From Hydrogenovibrio sp965140365 (GTDB lineage Bacteria > Pseudomonadota > Gammaproteobacteria > Thiomicrospirales > Thiomicrospiraceae), in NCBI GenBank assembly GCA_965140365.1, contig OZ223196.1: a stretch of DNA of 64,000 bases, one strand, 5' to 3'. The notes under the pieces were generated by a model. That model was given only the letters and a program-made list of their open reading frames with translations, was not told the DNA's origin and ran no database searches. The stretch's first letter is position 1; each line of letters opens with the position of its first letter. This document shows positions 19,031-26,846 of this stretch, piece after piece. The translations under genes and the position numbers were made by a program.

Positions 19031-19106
19031 GGGTGATTAGCTCAGTTGGGAGAGCATCGCCCTTACAAGGCGAGGGTCACTGGTTCGAGCCCAGTATCAC
19101 CCACCA
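19031..19106 (+). tRNA. tRNA-Val (anticodon TAC), copy 1
   Basis: A 76-base cloverleaf: acceptor GGGTGAT pairs with ATCACCC, the anticodon loop CTTACAA reads TAC, the T-loop is GGTTCGAGCC, and CCA is encoded. It is the first of four tRNA genes in tandem. Confidence 0.97.
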
Positions 19107-19121
19107 GTTTTGATTTGATTC

Positions 19122-19198
19122 GGAGTGGTAGTTCAGTTGGTTAGAATACCTGCCTGTCACGCAGGGGGTCGCGGGTTCGAGTCCCGTCCACTCCGCCA
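19122..19198 (+). tRNA. tRNA-Asp (anticodon GTC), copy 1
   Basis: A 77-base cloverleaf: acceptor GGAGTGG pairs with CCACTCC, the anticodon loop CTGTCAC reads GTC, and CCA is encoded. It follows tRNA-Val by 15 bases. Confidence 0.97.
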
Positions 19199-19234
19199 TT
19201 TATTTTGCACTGATTCGAATTGTTTCTACGATTC

Positions 19235-19310
19235 GGGTGATTAGCTCAGTTGGGAGAGCATCGCCCTTACAAGGCGAGGGTCACTGGTTCGAGCCCAGTA
19301 TCACCCACCA
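19235..19310 (+). tRNA. tRNA-Val (anticodon TAC), copy 2
   Basis: It is identical to the first tRNA-Val copy over its full 76 bases, indicating a recent duplication of the Val-Asp unit or concerted evolution. Confidence 0.97.
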
Positions 19311-19346
19311 TATTGTTTCGATGATTAGTCAATCATCACCCTGTTC

Positions 19347-19423
19347 GGAGTGGTAGTTCAGCCGGTTAGAATACCTGCCTGTCACGCAGGGGGTCGCGGG
19401 TTCGAATCCCGTCCACTCCGCCA
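19347..19423 (+). tRNA. tRNA-Asp (anticodon GTC), copy 2
   Basis: It is nearly identical to the first tRNA-Asp copy. Differences are a GTTGG to GCCGG change in the D-loop and a G to A change in the T-loop. CCA is encoded. Confidence 0.97.
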
Positions 19424-19530
19424 TTTATCCTTCTCTAGCTTAATTTTTCACTTTTATCTCTTTGATGATTGTTTTGGCTTTCTGTTGAATCCCGTTTTTG
19501 TGGATTGGTATTTCTTTGAATTTCAGATAT

Positions 19531-19554
19531 AAAAAAAGCCCCTGACGGAGCTTT
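19531..19554 (-). terminator. intrinsic terminator downstream of fabI
   Basis: Read on the minus strand, AAAGCTCC pairs with GGGGCTTT (one mismatch) and is followed by a run of T residues. It lies beyond the large palindrome at 19559-19584, so fabI appears to have two hairpins in tandem. Confidence 0.7.
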
Positions 19555-19558
19555 GTAT

Positions 19559-19584
19559 GAAATGGCCAGGCCTGGCCATTTTCG
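19559..19584. terminator. 26-bp perfect gapless palindrome centred on AGGCCT
   Basis: The two 13-base arms are exact reverse complements with no loop bases; the half-site is GAAAATGGCCAGG. It contains the dispersed CCAGGCCTGG element and sits at the fabI 3' end. With flanking A/T runs it can act as a hairpin terminator in either direction. Confidence 0.75.
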
Positions 19585-19592
19585 TGGCGCTA

Positions 19593-20369
19593 TCAGTTGC
19601 TGGCCGTAGTGTTGTAACCGCCATCGACATAGGTGATTTCACCCGTGATACCAGATGCTAAGTCAGAGCATAAGAAGGCGGCGGTGTTGCCGACTTCTTC
19701 AATGCTGACGTTACGGCGTAAAGGCGTGGCCGCCGCCGCTTTATCCAGCATGCTGCGGAAGTCTTTGATACCGGAAGCCGCCAGGGTGCGAATCGGTCCG
19801 GCCGATACCGCGTTAACGCGGATGCCGTCTTGTCCCAAGTCGGCCGCCAGATACCGTACAGTTGCTTCCAAAGACGCTTTGGCAATGCCCATAACGTTGT
19901 AGTTGGGAACCGCTCTTTCCGCGCCCAGGTAAGAGACGGTGATGACTGAACCGTTGTTTTTGTTCAGCATGTCGTAACCGGCTTTGGTCAAAGCCGTCAG
20001 GCTGTAAGCGGAAATGTCGTGCGCCACGGAGAAGCCGGAGCGGGTTGAGGCGTCAATCATGCGGCCTTCCAATTCTTCGCGCGGTGCGAAAGCGACCGAG
20101 TGAACCAGAATGTCCAAACCGTCCCATTGTTTGCCCAGTTCGGCAAAAACATTGTCGATTTGTTCGTCCGATGTGACGTCCAAGGGGAGAACGATATGGC
20201 TGCCCAGTTCTTCAGCGATTTTTTCAACGCGACTTTTCAGTTTTTCGGTTTGGTAGGTCAGGGCGATTTCCGCACCTTGTTCGTGCATTTGTTTGGCGAT
20301 GCCGTATGCAATGGATTTGTTATTGGCGACCCCGACAATCAGGGCTTTTTTTCCCGCAAGAAATCCCAT
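19593..20369 (-). CDS. fabI: enoyl-[acyl-carrier-protein] reductase (NADH)
   Basis: FabI catalyses the last reduction step of each fatty acid elongation cycle. The 258-residue SDR-like protein has the FabI-type nucleotide site GVANNKSIAYGIA and the catalytic Tyr-x6-Lys in YNVMGIAKA, preceded by SYLGAERAVPN. The end VDGGYNTTASN is typical. ATG 20369 has a nearby GGAG. It is a single gene on the minus strand. Confidence 0.96.
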   Translation of the reverse strand: MGFLAGKKALIVGVANNKSIAYGIAKQMHEQGAEIALTYQTEKLKSRVEKIAEELGSHIVLPLDVTSDEQIDNVFAELGKQWDGLDILVHSVAFAPREELEGRMIDASTRSGFSVAHDISAYSLTALTKAGYDMLNKNNGSVITVSYLGAERAVPNYNVMGIAKASLEATVRYLAADLGQDGIRVNAVSAGPIRTLAASGIKDFRSMLDKAAAATPLRRNVSIEEVGNTAAFLCSDLASGITGEITYVDGGYNTTASN

Positions 20370-20546
20370 TTTGACTCCTTTGTTCTACTAGGTTGTTTCC
20401 GAAAATGTACAAAAATAATTCAGATCATTATAACGTTAAAAACGGGCTATAATGATCTTCTTTTTATTTGAAAAAACATTCGTAATTTTGATAACCTAGT
20501 TCAAATGTCGAGTCAATTCAAATCTCTCTTATAAAGCGGATGAAGC

Positions 20547-22733
20547 GTGATTGGTAACTTCTTAAAAATCAGTGTGATTTTGTCGGTAATCATGTTTTTT
20601 TCCGGCTGTGACGGCAGCCGATGGAATAGTCCTTATGAACTGTCGCAGGTGGAAGAGCCGGTGCTGTTTTCGGCTTTTTCATCCCGCCCGAAACATCTTG
20701 ATCCGGTGATTTCCTATAATGCCAATGAATGGTCGATTATCAGCCAAGTATACGAGCCGCCGCTGCAATACCATTATCTAAAACGTCCTTATACCCTCGA
20801 ACCCTTGACTCTCACAGGGATGCCGACGGTGACTTTTTTGAACCAAGCTGGAGAGCCGGTATCTGAGGACTCCGGCGAGGTCGCGTTTTCGGAATATCGA
20901 TTTGAGTTGAAACCGAACATCTATTTTCAACCGCACCCGGCTTTCGTAAAAGATGCTCAAGGGCAACCGGCCTTGGTACCACTTTCCCGCGAGCAGCTTG
21001 AAGGCATTCGAACCTTGGAAGACTTCACCCAAACCGATACCCGCCCTTTGAACGCGAACGATTATGCTTATGCCATTAAGCGCATGGCGGTGACCAGCAA
21101 CCATTCCCCGATACTGGGCACGATGAAGTCATTGATTGTTGGCATGGACGCCTTTTCGAAAGCGGTGTCGGCCGAACCTATAACTGTGTCGGAGCTGAGA
21201 AAAAAGAATTTGCCAGGCGTTCAAGTGGTGTCGGACCGAGAGTGGCGCATTCGCATTAACGGCGTGTACCCACAATTTTTGTACTGGTTGAGCATGAATT
21301 TCTTCGCGCCGATTCCTTGGGAAGCGGAGGTGTTTTACGATCAGCCAGGCCTGGCGGAAAAGAATATTTCGTTGGACACCTATCCTGTCGGCACCGGCCC
21401 GTATCAGTTGGTGGAGAACGATCCGAACCGCCGTATGCGCTTGTTGGCCAACCCGAATTATCACCACGGTTTTTATCCGACCGATGGCTTGCCTGAAGGG
21501 GCAAATCCGAATTTGCTGAACGATGCCGGTAAGCCGTTGCCGTTCATTAAGGAAGTCATCTATTCTCTGGAAAAGGAAAGCGTGCCTTTGTGGAATAAAT
21601 TTCTGCAAGGGTATTACGATGCGTCCGGCGTCAGCTCCGATAGTTTCGACCAGGCGATTTCGGTCTCTTCCGGCGGCGATTTGAGCTTAACGCCGGAAAT
21701 GCAGAACAAGGGCATTCGCTTCTTGAATGTGGTGGAACCCACGGTGTTTTTTTTCGGCTTCAATATGCTCGATCCGGTGGTCGGGGGCTACAGCGAGAAA
21801 CAACAAAAGCTGCGTCAAGCCATTAGCATTGCTCTGAACGAAGAAGAATTCATTTCCATTTTCCTGAATGGGCGCGGGGTGGTGGCGCAAGGCCCGATTC
21901 CGCCCGGTATTTTCGGTTATGAAAATGGCGAATCGGGCATTAATCCATTTGTGTATAACTGGCAGAAGGGTCATCCACAGCGTAAATCGATTGAGACCGC
22001 CAAGCATTTGCTGGCCGAAGCCGGTTATCCGAATGGTCGCAAACCGAATGGGGAGCCGTTGGTGTTGCACTACGATACGGCGGCCACCGGGCCAAACAGT
22101 AAATCGCAGTTGAACTGGTATCGTAAACAGTTCGCTAAGCTGGGTATTGAACTGGTGATTCGGGCTACCGATTACAACCGCTTCCAGGATAAGATGCGCA
22201 CCGGGCAAGGACAGATGTTTTCCTGGGGTTGGAATGCAGATTACCCGGATCCGGAAAATTTCTTGTTTTTGTTGGATGGCGAGCAGTCGACCGTTAAAAA
22301 CAAAGGCGCGGGCATCAATTACGCCAATTACGATAATCCGGAATTTAACCGTCTGTTCAAGCAAATCAAAACCATGTCAAACGGGCCGGAACGTTTAGCG
22401 TTGATTCGAAAAATGGTGCGCGTCGCGCAGCAGGATGCGCCTTGGTCCTGGGGCTTTAATCCGAAAAGCCTGGCCTTGTATCACAGCTGGTATCACAATG
22501 CCTGGGCGAACCCGTTGGCCAATAACACCTTAAAATACAAACGTTTGGACCCAAAACTTCGAGCGAAAAAACAGATTGAATGGAATCCGCCGGTGTTATG
22601 GCCATTGATTTTGGTGCTGGTACTGTTGCTGGTGTCCATATATCCGTTAGTTCGCGCCTATCAAAAACGGCAAAAAACTTCGATTGACACGCATGATTTA
22701 ACCCATGGTTCACATGACTCGGGAGGCGTGTAA
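20547..22733 (+). CDS. yejA: extracellular solute-binding protein of a peptide ABC transporter (YejA-like), doubly anchored
   Basis: The 728-residue family 5 (SBP_bac_5) binding protein starts with a lipoprotein signal (lipobox FSGC, Cys21). It contains peptide-binding-protein segments such as YPVGTGPYQLVENDPN and MFSWGWNADYPDPENFLFLL. The last 50 residues hold a clear transmembrane helix (about 682-704, LWPLILVLVLLLVSIYPLV) and a basic then polar tail, which ordinary binding proteins lack. The start is GTG 20547: the nearby ATG at 20540 hits a stop after five codons. The permease gene begins at the next base after the stop, so the genes form one operon. Confidence 0.85.
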   Translation: MIGNFLKISVILSVIMFFSGCDGSRWNSPYELSQVEEPVLFSAFSSRPKHLDPVISYNANEWSIISQVYEPPLQYHYLKRPYTLEPLTLTGMPTVTFLNQAGEPVSEDSGEVAFSEYRFELKPNIYFQPHPAFVKDAQGQPALVPLSREQLEGIRTLEDFTQTDTRPLNANDYAYAIKRMAVTSNHSPILGTMKSLIVGMDAFSKAVSAEPITVSELRKKNLPGVQVVSDREWRIRINGVYPQFLYWLSMNFFAPIPWEAEVFYDQPGLAEKNISLDTYPVGTGPYQLVENDPNRRMRLLANPNYHHGFYPTDGLPEGANPNLLNDAGKPLPFIKEVIYSLEKESVPLWNKFLQGYYDASGVSSDSFDQAISVSSGGDLSLTPEMQNKGIRFLNVVEPTVFFFGFNMLDPVVGGYSEKQQKLRQAISIALNEEEFISIFLNGRGVVAQGPIPPGIFGYENGESGINPFVYNWQKGHPQRKSIETAKHLLAEAGYPNGRKPNGEPLVLHYDTAATGPNSKSQLNWYRKQFAKLGIELVIRATDYNRFQDKMRTGQGQMFSWGWNADYPDPENFLFLLDGEQSTVKNKGAGINYANYDNPEFNRLFKQIKTMSNGPERLALIRKMVRVAQQDAPWSWGFNPKSLALYHSWYHNAWANPLANNTLKYKRLDPKLRAKKQIEWNPPVLWPLILVLVLLLVSIYPLVRAYQKRQKTSIDTHDLTHGSHDSGGV

Positions 22734-23714
22734 ATGCTGGCTTATATCGTAAGACGCTTGTTGTTCGCCATTCCGATTCTGATTGGGGTGAACCTGATTA
22801 CCTTTGCGTTGTTTTTCATGGTGAACACACCGGACGATATGGCGCGAACCCATTTGGGGGCCAAGCAGACCACGCCGGAAATGATCGAAGCCTGGAAGCA
22901 GGACCACGGTTATGACAAGCCGCTGTTCTATAATGAAAAAGCACCAGGCCTGGGCGTTTTGACCGATACCTTGTTTGTGAATGAATCCGTTAAGCTTTTT
23001 ACTTTTGACTTCGGCCAGTCGGATGACGGCCGACAGATTTCCGCCGACATTCAGGAGCGCATGTGGCCGAGTCTGGCCATTGCCTTACCGACCTTCCTCA
23101 TCGGTTTGGTGACCAATATTTCATTGGCATTGCTGATTGTCCTGTTCCGAGGATCGGTGCTCGACAGCGTGACCATGATGGTGGCGGTGGCGATTATGTC
23201 GATTTCCGGGCTGTTCTACATCATCGCTGGCCAGGTGCTGTTCAGCAAAATTTGGCACTGGGTGCCGATTTCCGGTTACAGCGAAGGCTGGGATGCCTTT
23301 AAGTTCTTGATTTTGCCGGTGGCCATTGGCGTTTTCGCCGGGTTGGGTGCCGGCGTGCGTTGGTATCGCAGCATTTTCCTAGAAGAAATCAATAAGGATT
23401 ACATTCGCACGGCTCGGGCCAAAGGCTTGTCTGAAATCAAATTGCTGTTCGGTCATTTATTGCAAAACGGGCTGCTGCCGATTCTGACCGGCGTGGTGGT
23501 GGTGATTCCGACCTTGTTCATGGGCAGTTTGATTATGGAGTCCTTCTTCGGTATTCCAGGCCTGGGCAGTTATACGATTGACGCCATCAATGCGCAGGAC
23601 TTCGCCATCGTGAAGTCGATGGTGTTCCTCGGTTCGGTGTTGTACATCATCGGCCTGATTCTCACCGATATTTCCTATACGGTGTTTGACCCGAGAGTGA
23701 GGTTGAACGGATGA
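22734..23714 (+). CDS. yejB: peptide ABC transporter permease (YejB/DppB-like)
   Basis: The 326-residue permease starts MLAYIVRRLLFAIPILIGVNLITF, the usual opening of OppB/DppB-type subunits. It has about six helices and the cytoplasmic EAA loop EINKDYIRTARAKGLSE that contacts the ATPase. It lies immediately after the binding protein and overlaps the next permease by four bases. Confidence 0.92.
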   Translation: MLAYIVRRLLFAIPILIGVNLITFALFFMVNTPDDMARTHLGAKQTTPEMIEAWKQDHGYDKPLFYNEKAPGLGVLTDTLFVNESVKLFTFDFGQSDDGRQISADIQERMWPSLAIALPTFLIGLVTNISLALLIVLFRGSVLDSVTMMVAVAIMSISGLFYIIAGQVLFSKIWHWVPISGYSEGWDAFKFLILPVAIGVFAGLGAGVRWYRSIFLEEINKDYIRTARAKGLSEIKLLFGHLLQNGLLPILTGVVVVIPTLFMGSLIMESFFGIPGLGSYTIDAINAQDFAIVKSMVFLGSVLYIIGLILTDISYTVFDPRVRLNG

Positions 23715-25072
23715 TGGGGATCAGCTTGGAAATGCTTTGGACGGATTACATGATCTGGGGGCTGATGCTGGCCTTGGTGGTTTGGGCACGTTTAATCAGC
23801 CGTTCGCCTCAAGTACGCCACCAGTGGTTACAGATTTTCGAATCGCGCTTAGCGATGGTTTCCGCGATTCTGTTAATGGTGTATTTGCTGATTGCACTGA
23901 TGGATTCGGTGCATTTTCGTGTCGAAGCGTCGCCCACGCATTTGTCGGAGAACCAAAGCGTGCTGGATACCGCCTTGCCGCATTTGGCAAGTGATCAGGA
24001 ACGCACTTACTCCGCCCCGTTTGCGACAACCGAATACAATAAGAGCTTAGAGATCGGCAGCGATGGCCGTGTTGAACAGCGTTATCGCCCTTTGAAGCAT
24101 GTGGAACCGGTTTCGATTATTCAAGCCAGTCTGGAAGCCGCTTTGACTGGATTGCTGATCAGTTTGTTGCTGATTTTATTGCACGCCTTGTGGCGATCTC
24201 GAGTTCACCGACTGGCGTTACTGGCTTATCTCCGTCAAGTGCTTCGCAACCAAACCCGCCTGCCTTGGCGGGCCGGCTATTTGACGCTGATTTTGGTGGT
24301 TGTCTTTCTGACTTGGTTGTATCACCTCAGTTTCTTCTATCATGTCTTCGGCACCGACAAGGTGGGGAACGATGTGTTGTACGAATCCTTGAAGAGCATC
24401 CGCACCGGCGTGTTGATCGGGGTGTTGACCACCTTGGTGATGTTGCCGCTATCGTTGGTTCTGGGCATCAGCGCCGGTTTGTTCCGTGGCTGGGTGGATG
24501 ACGTCATTCAATACCTTTACACCACCTTGAACTCAATTCCCGGTGTTTTATTGATTGCCGCCGCCGTACTGGTGATGCAGGCGATTATGAGTAATAATCC
24601 GGAATGGTTCAGCAGTACCGAAGAGCGAGCCGATATTCGCTTGCTGTTCCTGATTTTTATTCTCGGCATGACCAGTTGGACCGGACTGTGCCGGTTGCTT
24701 CGGGCCGAAACCCTGAAAATCAGCCAAGTCGATTATGTTACAGCCTCGAAAGCGTTTGGCGTCAGCCGTTTCCGCATCATTGGCCGTCACATCATGCCGA
24801 ACGTCATGCATATTGTATTGATTGCGGTGGTATTGGATTTCAGCGGGTTGGTGTTGGCCGAGGCCGTTTTATCGTATGTCGGCGTCGGGGTGGACCCGAC
24901 CATGCACAGCTGGGGCAATATGATCAATCAGGCACGTTTGGAAATGGCGCGGGAACCCATGGTCTGGTGGTCGCTGTTTTCCGCTTTCTTCTTTATGTTT
25001 ATCTTGGTGCTGGCCGCCAATTTATTCTCGGATCGAGTGCAAACCGTGCTGGATCCGCGTAATCAGAAATAA
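23711..25072 (+). CDS. yejE: peptide ABC transporter permease (YejE/DppC-like)
   Basis: The second permease subunit has 453 residues. It is longer than typical DppC because of an N-terminal region of about 200 residues with extra helices and a polar periplasmic stretch (about 70-135), as in YejE-type proteins. The conserved core includes FGTDKVGNDVLYESLKSIRT and the EAA loop ETLKISQVDYVTASKAFGVS. Start ATG overlaps the previous stop as ATGA. Confidence 0.9.
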   Translation: MMGISLEMLWTDYMIWGLMLALVVWARLISRSPQVRHQWLQIFESRLAMVSAILLMVYLLIALMDSVHFRVEASPTHLSENQSVLDTALPHLASDQERTYSAPFATTEYNKSLEIGSDGRVEQRYRPLKHVEPVSIIQASLEAALTGLLISLLLILLHALWRSRVHRLALLAYLRQVLRNQTRLPWRAGYLTLILVVVFLTWLYHLSFFYHVFGTDKVGNDVLYESLKSIRTGVLIGVLTTLVMLPLSLVLGISAGLFRGWVDDVIQYLYTTLNSIPGVLLIAAAVLVMQAIMSNNPEWFSSTEERADIRLLFLIFILGMTSWTGLCRLLRAETLKISQVDYVTASKAFGVSRFRIIGRHIMPNVMHIVLIAVVLDFSGLVLAEAVLSYVGVGVDPTMHSWGNMINQARLEMAREPMVWWSLFSAFFFMFILVLAANLFSDRVQTVLDPRNQK

Positions 25073-25087
25073 TGTTAGGATGAATCT

Positions 25088-26761
25088 ATGGCATCACAAG
25101 AACCCGTATTAAACGTTGAACACCTGGAAATCAAAGCCGGTGAGACAGCGCTGGTCAAAAACGTCAGCTTTCAGATTCAGCCGGGGGAAATTTTCGCTTT
25201 GGTCGGCGAATCGGGCAGTGGTAAATCTTTGACGTCGTTGGCGATTATGCGTTTGTTGCCGGAAGCGTTGGACATCACCGGCGGCCAGGTCGTTCTTAAC
25301 GACGAAAGCCTGTTTTTGTTGCCGGAAGTGAAAATGCAGCGTGTGCGAGGACAGCAGGTGGCGATGATTTTTCAGGAGCCGATGACATCCTTGAACCCAG
25401 TGATGAAAGTGGGCGATCAGGTGGCCGAGGCTTTGAAAATTCATTTAAAAATGAATCGTCAGGCCGCCCGTAAAAAAGTGATTAGCCTGTTTGAGGAAGT
25501 CGGGATTCCTGATCCGGAAGCGCGTTATGACTGGTATCCGCACCAATTATCCGGCGGGCAAAAACAACGGGTGATGATTGCAATGGCGTTGGCCTGTGAA
25601 CCGGATTTATTAATTGCGGATGAACCAACGACCGCCTTGGACGTGACCATTCAGGCTCAAGTATTGAAACTGCTGAAGCGATTGCGCGATGAGCGAGGCC
25701 TGGCGATTTTGTTCATTACTCATGATATGGGTGTGGTGAATGAAATGGCGGACCGTGTGGCGGTGATGAAGCAGGGCGAGTTAGTCGAGCAAGCGGATAA
25801 AGCGCATTTCTTTTCAAACCCGACTCACCCTTACACTCAAAAACTACTGGCCGATGCCGTGCCGAAGCTGACTTATAAGCCGGTTTCCGAAGCGCGCAGT
25901 CTGTTACGCATCAGCGATTTAAAGGTGCATTTTCCCATTAAAAAAGGCATTTTCCAACGTACCGTCGGCTATGTGAAAGCGGTGGACGGCGTCAATTTAG
26001 CGATTAACCGCGGGGAAACGCTGGCGCTGGTTGGCGAATCCGGCAGCGGAAAAAGCACCATCGGGCAAGCGATTCTTCGGTTGGTGGACGCCACTTACGG
26101 TGAAGTGGAATTTCATACCGAATCGGAAATCGTCGATTTATTACCCTTGAACGAACGCCATATGAAGCCGTTCCGGAAACGGGTACAGGTAATTTTTCAG
26201 GACCCGTTTTCGGCGTTGAACCCGCGAATGCAGATTCGCGACATTATTCGTGAGGGTATGAATACCTTGAAGGTCGGGCCAAAAAGCGCGGCGGATCAGG
26301 ATGAGCGTATTGATGAATTGTTGGAGCAAGTCGGGCTGCTGCCGGAGCATAAGTTCCGTTATCCGCATGAGTTTTCCGGCGGGCAGCGGCAACGCATCGG
26401 CATTGCCCGTGCCTTGGCGGTGGAACCGGAATTGATTATTTGTGACGAGCCGACCAGTGCGTTGGACGTGTCCGTCCGGGCACAGGTGCTGGATTTATTG
26501 AACCGGTTGCAACAGCAGTATCATATGTCGTATTTATTCATCACCCATGACTTATCGATTATTCCGGCCATTGCGCATCAGGTGGCCGTGATGAAAGAAG
26601 GGCAAATTGTTGAACAAGGGCCGGTGGAAGACATTATGCTAAATCCACAGCATGAGTATACACGCCAGCTACTGGACTCGGCACCGGAATTGATTAAACA
26701 AGCTTTCCATCGTGATCCGAAGCTGGAAATGGCTGCAATTAAAGACCCGATAACACCTTGA
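25088..26761 (+). CDS. yejF: peptide ABC transporter duplicated ATPase (YejF-like)
   Basis: The 557-residue protein carries two ABC domains in one chain. Walker A is GESGSGKS in both, the signatures are LSGGQKQR and FSGGQRQR, and Walker B motifs are LLIADEPTTALD and LIICDEPTSALD. Each half ends with an oligopeptide-type C-terminal region (NPTHPYTQKLL, NPQHEYTRQLL). It completes the transporter operon and is followed by a long hairpin. Confidence 0.95.
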   Translation: MASQEPVLNVEHLEIKAGETALVKNVSFQIQPGEIFALVGESGSGKSLTSLAIMRLLPEALDITGGQVVLNDESLFLLPEVKMQRVRGQQVAMIFQEPMTSLNPVMKVGDQVAEALKIHLKMNRQAARKKVISLFEEVGIPDPEARYDWYPHQLSGGQKQRVMIAMALACEPDLLIADEPTTALDVTIQAQVLKLLKRLRDERGLAILFITHDMGVVNEMADRVAVMKQGELVEQADKAHFFSNPTHPYTQKLLADAVPKLTYKPVSEARSLLRISDLKVHFPIKKGIFQRTVGYVKAVDGVNLAINRGETLALVGESGSGKSTIGQAILRLVDATYGEVEFHTESEIVDLLPLNERHMKPFRKRVQVIFQDPFSALNPRMQIRDIIREGMNTLKVGPKSAADQDERIDELLEQVGLLPEHKFRYPHEFSGGQRQRIGIARALAVEPELIICDEPTSALDVSVRAQVLDLLNRLQQQYHMSYLFITHDLSIIPAIAHQVAVMKEGQIVEQGPVEDIMLNPQHEYTRQLLDSAPELIKQAFHRDPKLEMAAIKDPITP

Positions 26762-26779
26762 TGGCATCGCAGTGGAAAT

Positions 26780-26811
26780 GTGAAAAGTCGCCAGGCCTGA
26801 CGACTTTTCAC
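26780..26811. terminator. bidirectional terminator between yejF and ppsA, built on the AGGCCT palindrome
   Basis: Arms GTGAAAAGTCG (26780-26790) and CGACTTTTCAC (26801-26811) are exact complements. Between them is CCAGGCCTGA, itself a near-palindrome, so the hairpin has virtually no loop. It serves two converging genes. Confidence 0.8.
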
Positions 26812-26846
26812 CCAATTGTTTTTGAATCTGGCGTCTGAGACAAACG

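Noticed and set aside
19031..19423. tRNA cluster as an integration site for the prophage
   Set aside because: No phage gene, integrase or duplicated tRNA 3' end lies nearby; the duplication covers whole tRNA genes. The prophage border is 32 kb away.
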